A DNA stretch of 64,000 nucleotides from Pisaster brevispinus. Taxonomy: Eukaryota; Echinodermata; Asteroidea; Forcipulatida; Asteriidae. Positions 31,301 through 37,300 of this stretch are shown here, piece after piece (position 1 is the first letter of the stretch; the number at the start of each line of letters is the position of its first letter). The stretch spans positions 4,679,474 through 4,743,473 of the forward strand of contig JAMKCF010000018.1 of the NCBI GenBank assembly GCA_023634235.1. The letters are read 5' to 3'. Under the pieces are notes generated by a model. It was given only the letters and a program-made list of their open reading frames with translations. It ran no database searches and had not been told where the DNA came from. The position numbers were made by a program, and so were the translations under genes.

Positions 31301-32998
31301 CTACTATGGAGCAAGCGTCTTACTGCAAGCAGGTCAGTCTCTTCTTAATGATTTTCTGCTTAGCAGAAATGTGCAGGACACCAGTCACAATATGTACATG
31401 TGACATGGTAGTTTGGCCGGTAACCTTATTCTGGTGTAAAGCATAAACTTGTTGTGCTTACCTACTTTTTGTGCTTAAGCAGCTCTATGAAATTGGGCCC
31501 AGTTTATAATCAAATTAAAAACAGTTTTGGGTTTGAACGAAGAAATATTCACTAGAGCAGGACCTGTACCTGCCACCTCCAGGTAATGTGCCGGCATTCC
31601 ACCAACTGAAGCTATCTAGCCTTATGGCGGTCTCCCTATTTTGTCAATATCTTTGTTCGGGGTACCAGTCAGAAACCATTTAACCTGTAACTGGAGTATA
31701 TCCTGGAATCACACCCAAGTTTTAGAATACATGTACAACCTGGGAAGCGGCACTGGAGAGACAGGGATGTGATTTCTCCATATTTTTTCAAGATGTTTTG
31801 AATTTGATTTATTCAGGTGCTAATGTAAGACATAAGAATCTTCAAGGGCTGACGTCGTTTGATTGTATCATCGATTTTGACGAGTGGTTGGAGTGTGGCT
31901 TCTTCACTGATGAGATTAAAGCAAGATTGAAAGGTGAGGACTAATGAAGGGACTAAATAAGAGAAAAAAAAGGGCTAAATGACAGAGAAGGGACTAGATC
32001 AAAGAAAAAGGGACTAAATGACAGGAAAAAGGGACTGAATGACAGGAAAAAGGGACTAAATGACAGGAAAAAGGGACTGAATGGCAGAAAAAGGGACTAA
32101 ATGACAGGAAAAAGGGACTGAATGGCAGAAAAAGGCACTTAATTACAGACAAAGGGACTAAATCACAGAAAAGGAGACTAAATGACAAATTAGGGGACTA
32201 TATTGCAGAAAAAGGGACTAAGTCACAGAAAAGGGGACTGAATGACAGAAAAAGGGACTAAATCACAGACAAAGGGACTAAATCACAGAAAAACAGTCGA
32301 ATAGAAGTAGTAGGACGGACACTGTTTGTCACTTATTCTTCTAGCAAGGGTGAAGGCCAAGTTGAATACAGGATGCCGACACGCTATAATTGCCGTAGTC
32401 CACAAACGCGCGTGCGCTAACAAATTCATCTTTAAGCAAACTTGATGCACAGCTTAAATCGCAATACGCGGTGCTGGGCCAGCTGTACGTTTTGCGTATT
32501 ATAGATGAAAATAGTGTAATACGTGGAGTTAGAACAGTGCAAAACGCAGAGTGTGGTATGGGCCGTGCAGTATAAGTTGGTATCACACGTCTTGTTACTG
32601 GGTTGACCAAATAGAATCGAAGATTCAAGTTTGCTTGAAGATGAATTTAGTAAGAAGTAAAGCAGTGCAGTCAGGTGCAGCTGAAAAAAGGTAAAACCAT
32701 TTTTCCCAACAGCTTATTCCTCTAATATTGTTTTGATGTTTATTTAATATCAACAGCTTACAGCCTGAAGCACGCCCGCGACCTCGTCCGTGCCATCACA
32801 CAGAAGGTCAAAGGTTATCATGGGAAAGGTCTTTATGCTCAGGTGTCAGCCCTGTCTCTTGGTAGCCCCCAGCGGAACCCAGCCGTCTCTGCCGCGATGA
32901 AGCAACGTAAGCTGAACAACAGTCCAAGCTCACAGATGATTAGGGCAAGTGGCGCTACTCTCCCTCCTCTGAGACCAAGAGGGTTCCTTACGATATGA
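7305..32998 (+). CDS. Gene B: CH-type domain and ankyrin-repeat protein, 1106 aa
   Basis: The 28 coding exons are: 7305-7434, 7950-8052, 8477-8540, 8908-9018, 9560-9676, 10831-10983, 11523-11555, 12079-12255, 12993-13082, 13611-13737, 15797-15870, 16613-16671, 17269-17450, 18614-18690, 19452-19501, 20570-20765, 21605-21715, 22393-22443, 24175-24198, 24684-24783, 25362-25482, 26756-26909, 28391-28510, 28960-29255, 30029-30106, 31169-31332, 31817-31933 and 32757-32998. All junctions are GT-AG and phases agree end to end (3321 nt including TGA). Domains in order: a CH-type domain (residues ~9-136), a Lys/Pro-rich linker (~137-200), a second CH-like domain resembling the CAMSAP type (~203-330), an unassigned middle region (~331-530), ankyrin repeats (~535-1010) and a basic Ser/Pro tail. 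CH and ankyrin modules suggest a cytoskeleton-linked scaffold. I know no named vertebrate protein with this exact order, so orthology is open. No signal peptide or membrane segment is seen. Confidence 0.9.
7435..7949 (+). other. Intron, nothing specific seen
   Basis: AT-rich intron between coding exons 1 and 2 with oligo-A and oligo-T stretches. No repeat family or gene is recognised. Confidence 0.4.
8187..8383. mobile_element. MITE with gggcccaatttcat terminal inverted repeats
   Basis: Begins gggcccaatttcataaagc and ends gcgttatgaaattgggc, which are inverted copies of each other. The interior holds paired cttgctaagcac / gcttagcaga strings. It has no coding capacity. Related copies are at 30248-30477 and 44813-45009, with a partial copy at about 31350-31500. 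Confidence 0.75.
9085..9260 (+). mobile_element. tRNA-derived SINE (family L), partial
   Basis: Has the B-box-like gggttcgaatcc, then the family body catgacact, ttgagcaagacacttaac and gggcagagatggttcttg. The head is eroded. The full form is seen at 16800-17140. Confidence 0.65.
9345..9472. repeat. Foldback made of two tRNA-like SINE 3' halves
   Basis: Left arm gggtttgaacaaaag...acgacctccagattaacgta (9349-9410) and right arm cagaggtcgttggttcaag...tttgttcaaaccc (9411-9468) are near-perfect inverse complements. Each matches the B-box half of the family A SINE at 15420-15610. It could fold into a ~55-bp stem. Confidence 0.7.
9652..10440 (+). repeat. 72-74 bp array that repeats a splice donor of gene B, ~11 copies
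   Basis: The exon ending at 9676 finishes gtaccttcatctccg followed by the donor GTGAGT. That exon end plus the donor recurs downstream about every 72-74 bp to 10430. Intact GTGAGT donors are at 9677, 9749, 9821 and in two later copies near 10261 and 10407. In the other copies the first G is T (TTGAGT). The first two steps are exactly 72 bp, so using donor 9749 or 9821 would add 24 or 48 residues in frame (VSQRARVWVGDGLERG...). The open frames on this array are its read-through. Confidence 0.85.
10625..10790. repeat. Dispersed repeat, copy 1 (pair with 26030-26165)
   Basis: Shares cagccattttgggag, ttgactacc, gtggaaatggttga, ggaggtgc and tccatgtca with 26030-26165 in the same order. It is a non-coding dispersed element, class not determined. 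Confidence 0.55.
11735..12070 (+). mobile_element. tRNA-derived SINE (family L) abutting a splice acceptor
   Basis: Nearly full length: B box (gggttcaaatcc), catgacacttgtgtccttgagc, cacccaggggtaaatgggta, gggagctgagatgg, ending in an (ATT/GTT)n tail at 12050-12070. The tail runs straight into cctcacag, the acceptor of the exon at 12079, so it forms that acceptor's pyrimidine-rich tract. Confidence 0.75.
12435..12760. repeat. ~97-bp pyrimidine-rich tandem repeat, 3-4 copies
   Basis: The landmark tcaatccaacatcaac recurs near 12449, 12546 and 12643, with a degraded copy near 12739. Units are rich in ccctcaccgtcctta and cttgtactcttcc. It lies inside an intron of gene B (12256-12992), away from the splice sites. 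Confidence 0.75.
13083..13610 (+). other. Intron, nothing specific seen
   Basis: Intron between coding exons 9 and 10. No repeat family recognised. Confidence 0.4.
13795..15335 (+). mobile_element. Family L SINE split by later insertions
   Basis: The head (gtcgtagccgagcag, gggtttgaatcc, catgacattt) runs to about 13913. The next SINE segment, tgcttctcttcacccagggg, resumes at about 14756. Further segments appear at about 15034 (gggtaaatgggtacct) and 15235 (gagggcagaaatggttcttg to cacaggctgcatactc). The order matches intact copies, so at least one insertion, and probably two or more, landed in an older SINE. Confidence 0.65.
13912..14756. mobile_element. ~845-bp DNA transposon inserted in a SINE
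   Basis: Ends are inverted copies: taccgtaattttcggattat at the left and ataatccgaaaattacggta at the right. Sub-terminal repeats of gcggtttatacgccgggcgg lie inside both ends. It interrupts the family L SINE between ...aactgta and ctgcttctc. No transposase frame is recognisable, so it is non-autonomous. The superfamily is not determined. Confidence 0.8.
15420..15610 (+). mobile_element. tRNA-derived SINE (family A)
   Basis: Head cccgaacaaagatattgac and tagggagaccgc, then a tRNA-like part with A box tagctcagttggtagag and B box ggttcaagtcc, then tail atttgtctttgttcaaaacc. The anticodon-like loop reads acgttaa (GTT, Asn-like), but position 33 is C and stems mismatch, so it is not a functional tRNA. 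It sits in an intron of gene B. Confidence 0.75.
15985..16345. repeat. Dispersed repeat of the gtcgaaacgttgag family
   Basis: Contains gacgatgactagagg, agctagtcgaaacgttgag, aataacgagaagtcccctcg and, further on, cacatggtgttaccgcaa. The same modules appear at 22945-23045 and, as a perfect foldback relative, at 18010-18275. Confidence 0.55.
16800..17140 (+). mobile_element. tRNA-derived SINE (family L), full-length reference copy
   Basis: Starts gtgtcatggctgagcggc, a Leu/Ser-type tRNA head, with B box gggttcaaatcc. The body reads ttgagcaagatgctttac, cacccaggggtataaatg, gggagctgag and aatgaccagggcac, ending cgctctataagagctagtta plus (ATT)n. It lies in the intron after exon 12 of gene B. Confidence 0.8.
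17451..18009 (+). other. Intron sequence, nothing specific seen
   Basis: First part of the intron after coding exon 13. No exon or repeat family identified. Confidence 0.4.
18010..18275. repeat. Near-perfect ~115-bp foldback element
   Basis: The left arm (18016-18125) reads gaggtttgcggtaacaccat...ctcaacgtttcgatcagtat and the right arm (18163-18272) is its reverse complement, with only a few mismatches. A ~35-nt spacer includes gtcttcaggagaaatgact. RNA or single-stranded DNA from this intron could form a long hairpin. The arms share modules with 16306-16330 and 22945-23045. Confidence 0.85.
18735..19155 (-). mobile_element. tRNA-derived SINE (family L), minus orientation
   Basis: Starts with the (TAA)n tail at 18738-18765 and ends with the tRNA-like head at about 19155. 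The minus-strand motifs ttaagaacacaagtgtcacc, ctctgctgatcagaaaca and gagcttgagtcca are present. It lies in the intron after exon 14. Confidence 0.75.
19723..20160 (-). mobile_element. tRNA-derived SINE (family L), minus orientation
   Basis: (AAT)n at 19724-19750, then ggcttcttatatagcgctca, ggaacaccggggcaaaccc, ttgcttaaggacacaagtgt and ggactcgaacccaaactctg, ending in a Leu-type tRNA head (ttggccacaacacgcc). It is nearly complete. Confidence 0.8.
20828..21095. mobile_element. Two family A SINEs head to head
   Basis: A minus-strand copy (20840-20985: ggacttgaatctgtgacc, gctctaccaaatgagctatc, ggtctccctattttgtcaat) is followed at once by a plus-strand copy (21000-21090: atagctcagtttgtagag, aggttcaagacccc). 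They lie in the intron after exon 16. Confidence 0.7.
21716..22392 (+). other. Intron, nothing specific seen
   Basis: AT-rich intron between coding exons 17 and 18, with oligo-A/T runs near 22300. No repeat family recognised. Confidence 0.4.
22637..22873. mobile_element. MITE with gtatagat ends
   Basis: Ends gtatagatgg / cctatctatac are inverted. Inner inverted pair atctttacgggcaact / agttgcccgtaaagat. Non-coding, about 237 bp, in the intron after exon 18. Confidence 0.65.
22945..23045. repeat. Dispersed repeat of the gtcgaaacgttgag family
   Basis: Matches 15998-16105 nearly base for base: gacgatgactagag, agctagtcgaaacgttgag, aataacgagaagt. Confidence 0.65.
23280..23480. mobile_element. tRNA-like repeat related to 54687-54902
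   Basis: Contains accgatgtgtgttagcactg, tatactcggtactttcc, ctcgggtgggattcgaccca and gcaattctagagcag. The copy at 54687-54902 has the same strings plus an inverted end. Confidence 0.55.
23555..23925. mobile_element. Composite MITE region with inverted repeats
   Basis: Inverted pair around 23712-23742 (ggctgtatccgaatt...ctacagcc) and 23811-23848 (gctgtagccgtagccac...attcggacacggcc). The flanking string cccctgcatatgacatcac occurs at 23569 and again near 23863, as does gcgccctc / tgccctc. It contains an open frame that mimics an exon but is not used (see rejected items). Confidence 0.6.
24893..25372 (+). repeat. 55-59 bp array ending at a gene B splice acceptor
   Basis: About eight copies of accatcttcaagatcataa, tggtctgtctt and tttctttcattcttgttt, followed by the real junction ttcttgtctttcag|AATACTATGACCATCTTC. 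The repeat contains both the pyrimidine tract and a copy of the exon start (ccatcttcaa). Upstream copies have lost the segment carrying the acceptor AG (ttttacaaccatc), while the first copy still reads gaatactacaaccatc. It looks like an expansion seeded at the junction. Confidence 0.8.
25603..25976. mobile_element. TTAA-flanked MITE (family Q), ~370 bp
   Basis: Starts TTAAAGGGGAGTATACCTTT and ends ACGTATACAGACCCTTTAA, which are inverted copies. TTAA at each end suggests a piggyBac-type target duplication. Body landmarks are tgtccacgcaggaaga, tacacaatctga and tttttccataaccacatt. Other copies: 33097-33473, 49083-49450 and 58800-59155. Confidence 0.75.
26030..26165. repeat. Dispersed repeat, copy 2 (pair with 10625-10790)
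   Basis: Contains tgccattttgaaagtc, ttgactccc, gtggaaatggttgacgcc and ccatgtcatacaaggggtc, in the order seen at 10640-10780. It lies just upstream of the 76-bp array. Confidence 0.55.
26205..26812 (+). repeat. 76-bp array repeating a splice acceptor plus exon start, seven decoys and the real one
   Basis: Acceptor-like tgtttgtag|ATGCATCAATGG junctions lie at 26224, 26300, 26376, 26452, 26528, 26604 and 26680, exactly 76 bp apart. The genuine exon starts at 26756 (ATGTATCAATGG). Each unit holds ~57 bp of exon-like ankyrin sequence (the YCGFIPV version) and ~19 bp of intron acceptor. Only the last copy reads on into VMKELLNERVEAN. Splicing to a decoy would keep the frame only until the next unit's own TAG, giving a premature stop. 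Confidence 0.92.
26975..27325 (+). mobile_element. tRNA-derived SINE (family L), 5'-truncated
   Basis: Begins at tcccggtcatgacacttgtg and continues gcaagacacttaacc, ggatgggacgtaaagc, agaaggggttcgccccgg and ggcgctatacaagtacaat, ending in (ATT)n. It lies in the intron after exon 22. Confidence 0.75.
27785..28035 (+). pseudogene. CR1/L2-like LINE 3' end (RT C-terminal fragment)
   Basis: A short frame reads FSAAAPHIWNSLPLNLR and then FKSLLKTYLL, the characteristic C-terminal signature of CR1/L2/Jockey-type reverse transcriptases. It is followed by a short 3' tail (tgcgccttgaacacccagca) and (ATT)n. The rest of the element is missing (5' truncation). It lies in the intron after exon 22. Confidence 0.7.
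28040..28320 (+). mobile_element. tRNA-derived SINE (family A) with long leader
   Basis: Leader gaaactgactggtcgcatcc and ttgggtgtgatccctggc, then gaacaaagatattgactaat, A box tagctcagttggtagaac, B box ggttcaagtccc and tail tttctttgttcaaaccc. The same leader is seen reversed at 31650-31775. Confidence 0.75.
28605..28950 (+). mobile_element. tRNA-derived SINE (family L) abutting a splice acceptor
   Basis: Head ctgtcataagagcactggac, B box gggttcgagtcc, gcttcgtccttcagatggga, ending in a (TTA/TTG)n tail at 28910-28943. That tail passes into ttttgtctttactttgcag, the acceptor of the exon at 28960. Confidence 0.75.
29560..29965 (-). pseudogene. Decayed LINE reverse-transcriptase C-terminus
   Basis: On the minus strand, fragments in shifting frames resemble the end of a non-LTR reverse transcriptase: the QPVCATSYD region, GRRMLQISIWDKIR, and in another frame AGHMAHVNDDRWTRRISDWQ. 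A TGA interrupts the conserved RWAGH-type motif and at least one frameshift is present. It lies in the intron after exon 24 of gene B. It is a dead fragment. Confidence 0.7.
30248..30477. mobile_element. MITE with gggcccaatttcat terminal inverted repeats
   Basis: Left end gggcccaatttcatggctct, right end agagtcatgaaattgggccc. The interior is rich in gcttacc / gtaagca inverted strings. Same family as 8187-8383 and 44813-45009. Confidence 0.75.
30478..30720 (+). mobile_element. tRNA-derived SINE (family L), truncated
   Basis: Begins next to the MITE end with gccgagcagttaagagcacc, then ggtgtttctgatcagcagag, B box gggttcgagtctcgg and ggatgggacattaagcc. It has no clear tail. Confidence 0.65.
31350..31775. 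mobile_element. Partial MITE followed by a minus-strand family A SINE
   Basis: 31350-31500 has ctgcttagcagaaatgtg and ends ctctatgaaattgggccc (half of the MITE family of 8187). 31530-31775 is a family A SINE in reverse: gggtttgaacgaagaaatat, agctatctagccttatggcg, ggtctccctattttgtcaat and its leader. They occupy most of the intron after exon 26. Confidence 0.6.
31934..32295 (+). repeat. ~20-bp minisatellite starting just after a gene B donor
   Basis: The exon at 31933 ends AAAG|GTGAGGACTAATG, and gggactaaatgacagaaaaa-type units (18-22 bp) run from about 31948 to 32292. The first intronic words (gaggactaatgaagggac) resemble the unit, so the array may have grown from the donor-proximal intron. 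It is purine-rich on the plus strand. Confidence 0.75.
32380..32660. mobile_element. Foldback MITE-like element
   Basis: Left aattcatctttaagcaaact (about 32424-32443) and right agtttgcttgaagatgaatt (about 32628-32647) are inverted near-matches flanking a ~180-bp core with gcaatacgcgg / ttttgcgtatt. Non-coding. Confidence 0.5.
32757..32998 (+). other. Gene B last coding exon: basic tail
   Basis: Encodes AYSLKHARDLVRAITQKV and on to LPPLRPRGFLTI, then TGA at 32996-32998. It is a helical, basic start followed by a Ser/Pro/Arg-rich tail without a recognised domain. The acceptor is caacag at 32756 and the phase fits the exon at 31933. Confidence 0.8.
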
Positions 32999-34329
32999 CT
33001 CCGCCCACTTTGACGGGGAATCTTCTTACCACAAGCATTGCTCCGCCCAAAACAGCCTGAATGATACCCGTTCGACTTTGATTGTAAGATTTCATTTAGA
33101 GGGAAAGTATACCTTTGGTTTTTGGAACCGTTCGGTTGTTTTAACCTTATATAAATGTAGATACATTCTGTAAAACTAACCTGTGAAAATTTCATTGCAA
33201 AATAGGGTAGCATTTTTTAGATATCGACAAATATCTGGAGCGGTTATGTCCACACAGGAAGAGTTATCCGTAATTGGAATACACAATCTGAGAAACATTA
33301 CTTGGGGGGATAAACACTGACATCTTTTTCCAATATCACATTACTTCGAAGTGACATGATTCTTAAAATGCTTTATACAATGGAAAGCTGCTGTACTTCT
33401 AACCAAGTAAGTGTTTATTGCAATTAGTTTTAAGAGTTGTTACCAAACGTATACAGACCCTTTAAGATGAGTTTTGTTAGATGATGACGAACCTTAGGAG
33501 TGTCTTTAGTTGTACGTCTACGATCTAAGGACTATATATTGTATCTCTCATTTCATCCGAGAACTTGAAAAGCCTTGAAAATACAGCGATTTGTTTTGCC
33601 ATATCTTTTTGTAAATATTCCTAACTTATATTTTTGTAGGTATAACAACCTTTGCATGCTTATTTTCTGTATATACTGTTGCTGTGAATCTTTTTATATT
33701 ATTTTTTTTATACTGAGAACTATTTTTTTTCAAATTAAGTACTTGCTGAGGATTATTGTACAGAGTAAATCTTAAAAGATTGACAGAAATGTAAACTGAA
33801 TTTTTATGAATCTGCTGAACTGAACAGAGATGTATTTGTTGTAACAACACTAGTTTCTGTTTTTTGTTTTAAGTACTTTTGTAAAAAATGAAGAAAATTG
33901 CAAGGCTTGCCCCTTGTGATTTCATCAAAAAACGCCAAAAAATGCTGTATGCTTGTAGAACCACATTGACTTTGAAGTATATGCTTGAGGCTTCATACAT
34001 ATTCAAGGTTACGCCCATGCATACTCAATCTAGTTGATTTGTGGGAGTAAAAAATTATTTAAGCCTGCTGATGTTACAGAAACCTAAAATTAAAAGAACT
34101 AAACGTAAACAGATCAAAAGTGATTAGAATGTGTGTCTATTTCTTAGTTTTAGGTGAATGGATGCTTGATTTTTCACCCCCAAATCGGCAAAGCTCAGCA
34201 CTCCGGGGGCTTAGTCCCCTGTATTCCACCCGTATGCTTGTTGAATCTCATCGGGGCTTCATCTTATGAAGCCTGCTTGTTGAATCACATGAACTTGTTC
34301 AGTGTATGCTTGAGGCTTCATACTTGCAG
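32999..34329 (+). other. Gene B 3' UTR and flank
   Basis: AT-rich. It contains a family Q MITE (33097-33473). A lone copy of the downstream satellite unit sits at about 33887-33937 (gcaaggcttgccccttgtga), possibly the progenitor sequence. Around 33990 and 34300 the string ttgaggcttcatac is duplicated. I could not place a polyadenylation site with confidence. Confidence 0.45.
33097..33473. mobile_element. TTAA-type MITE (family Q)
   Basis: gggaaagtatacctttggtt at the left and aacgtatacagaccctttaa at the right, with the tgtccacacaggaaga core. The left TTAA is mutated to TTAG. Confidence 0.75.
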
Positions 34330-37300
34330 AAGACTTCACACAAGGCTTACCCCTTGTGATTTTTATCAAAAAATGGTTAAAAATGAAGAAAATTGCAAGG
34401 CTTACCCCTTGTGATTTTTATCAAAAAACGGTTAAAAATGAAGAAAACTGCAAGGCTTACCCCTTGTGATTTTATCAAAAAAGGGTTAAAAATGAAGAAA
34501 ATTGCAAGGCTTACCCCTTGTGATTTTTATCAAATAACAGTTCAAAATGAAGAAAACTGCAAGGCTTACCCCTTGTGATTTTTATCAAATAACGGTTTAA
34601 AATGAAGAAAACTGCAAGGCTTACCCCTTGTGATTTTTATCAAAAAACGGTTAAAAATGAAGAAAATTGCTAGGCTTACCCCTTGTGATTTTTATCAAAA
34701 AACGGTTAAAAATGAAGAAAACTGCAAGGCTTACCCCTTGTGATTTTATCAAAAAAGGGTTAAAAATGAAGAAAATTGCAAGGCTTACCCCTTGTGATTT
34801 TTATCAAAAAAACGGTTAAAAATGAAGAAAATTGCAAGGCTTACCCCTTGTGATTTTTATCAAATAACGATTAAAAATGAAGAAAACTGCAAGGCTTACC
34901 CCTTGTGATTTTTATCAAAAAAGGGTTAAAAATGAAGAAAACTGCAAGGCTTACCCCTTGTGATTTTTATCAAAAAACGGTTAAAAATGAAGAAAACTGC
35001 AAGGCTTACCCCTTGTGATTTTATCAAAAAAGGGTTAAAAATGAAGAAAATTGCAAGGCTTACCCCTTGTGATTTTTATCAAAAAAACGGTTAAAAATGA
35101 AGAAAATTGCAAGGCTTACCCCTTGTGATTTTTATCAAATAACGATTAAAAATGAAGAAAACTGCAAGGCTTACCCCTTGTGATTTTTATCAAAAAAGGG
35201 TTAAAAATGAAGAAAACTGCAAGGCTTACCCCTTGTGATTTTTATCAAAAAACGGTTAAAAATGAAGAAAACTGCAAGGCTTACCCCTTGTGATTTTATC
35301 AAAAAAGGGTTAAAAATGAAGAAAATTGCAAGGCTTACCCCTTGTGATTTTTATCAAAAAAACGGTTAAAAATGAAGAAAATTGCAAGGCTTACCCCTTG
35401 TGATTTTTATCAAATAACGATTAAAAATGAAGAAAACTGCAAGGCTTACCCCTTGTGATTTTATCAAAAAAGGGTTAAAAATGAAGAAAACTGCAAGGCT
35501 TACCCCTTGTGATTTTATCAAAAAAGGGTTAAAAATGAAGAAAATTGCAAGGCTTACCCCTTGTGATTTTTATCCAAAAAACGGTTAAAAATGAAGAAAA
35601 CTGCAAGGCTTACCCTTTGTGATTCTTTTCAAATAACGGTTAAAAATGAAGAAAATTGCAAGGCTTACCACTTGTGATTTTTATCAAATAACGATTAAAA
35701 ATGAAGAAAATTGCAAGGCTTACCCCTTGTGATTTTATATAAAAAAAACAGTTTAAAATGAAGAAAACTGCAAGGCTTACCCCTTGTGATTTTTATCAAA
35801 GAGCGGTTAAAAATGAAGAAAACTGCAAGGCTTACCCCTTGTGATTTTATCAAAAAAGGGTTAAAAATGAAGAAAATTGCAAGGCTTACCCCTTGTGATT
35901 TTTATCCAAAAAACGGTTAAAAATGAAGAAAACTGCAAGGCTTACCCTTTGTGATTCTTTTCAAATAACGGTTAAAAATGAAGAAAACTGCAAGGCTTAC
36001 CCTTTGTGATTCTTTTCAAATAACGGTTAAAAATGAAGAAAATTGCAAGGCTTACCCCTTGTGATTTTTATCAAAAAGCGGTTAAAAATGAAGAAAATTG
36101 CAATGCTTATCCCTTGTGATTTTTATCAAATAACGATTAAAAATGAAGAAAACTGCAAGGCTTACCCCTTGTGATTTTTATCAAAAAAGGGTTAAAAATG
36201 AAGAAAACTGCAAGGCTTACCCCTTGTGATTTTTATCAAAAAACGGTTAAAAATGAAGAAAACTGCAAGGCTTACCCCTTGTGATTTTATCAAAAAAGGG
36301 TTAAAAATGAAGAAAATTGCAAGGCTTACCCCTTGTGATTTTTATCCAAAAAACGGTTAAAAATGAAGAAAATTGCAAGGCTTACCCCTTGTGATTTTTA
36401 TCAAATAACGATTAAAAATGAAGAAAACTGCAAGGCTTACCCCTTGTGATTTTTATCAAAGAGCGGTTAAAAATGAAGAAAACTGCAAGGCTTACCCCTT
36501 GTGATTTTATCAAAAAAGGGTTAAAAATGAAGAAAATTGCAAGGCTTACCCCTTGTGATTTTTATCCAAAAAACGGTTAAAAATGAAGAAAACTGCAAGG
36601 CTTACCCTTTGTGATTCTTTTCAAATAACGGTTAAAAATGAAGAAAACTGCAAGGCTTACCCTTTGTGATTCTTTTCAAATAACGGTTAAAAATGAAGAA
36701 AATTGCAAGGCTTACCCCTTGTGATTTTTATCAAAAAGCGGTTAAAAATGAAGAAAATTGCAATGCTTATCCCTTGTGATTTTTATCAAATAACGATTAA
36801 AAATGAAGAAAATTGCAAGGCTTACCCCTTGTGATTTTTATCAAAAAGCGGTTAAAAATGAAGAAAATTGCAATGCTTATCCCTTGTGATTTTTATCAAA
36901 TAACGATTAAAAATGAAGAAAACTGCAAGGCTTACCCCTTGTGATTTTTTATAAAAAAACGGTTAAAAAAGAAGAAAACTGCAAGGCTTACCCCTTGTGA
37001 TTCTTTTCAAATAATGGTTTAAAATGAAGATAAATTGCAAGGCTTACCCCTTGTGATTTTTATCAAATAACGGTTAAAAATGAAGAAAATTGCAAGGCTT
37101 ACCCCTTGTGATTTTTATCAAATAACGGTTAAAAATGAAGATAAATTGCAAGGCTTACCCCTTGTGATTTTTATCAAATAACAGTTCAAAATGAAGAAAA
37201 CTGCAAGGCTTACCCCTTGTGATTTTTATAAAAAAGCGGTTAAAAATGAAGAAAATTGCAAGGCTTACCCCTTGTGATTTTTATATAAAAAAAACAGTTT

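Larger units (their letters stand above)
26756..31933 (+). other. Gene B exons 22-27: second ankyrin block
   Basis: Residues ~717-1026. Repeats include INGSTLLHTAAYFGSIPVMK, KGATPLHRARDKDTIRLLLE, EGNTPLHVKCYGEAG, LLAIHCCAMQGRIDAIQLLL, SLLHLALANDFLDCAEWLLE and NTPLHYAAGMTGPTDVLECL with IEYGADVDAVN. The TPLH and GAD-type turns are canonical. About six to seven repeats, some irregular, continue the solenoid begun in exon 16. Confidence 0.85.
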
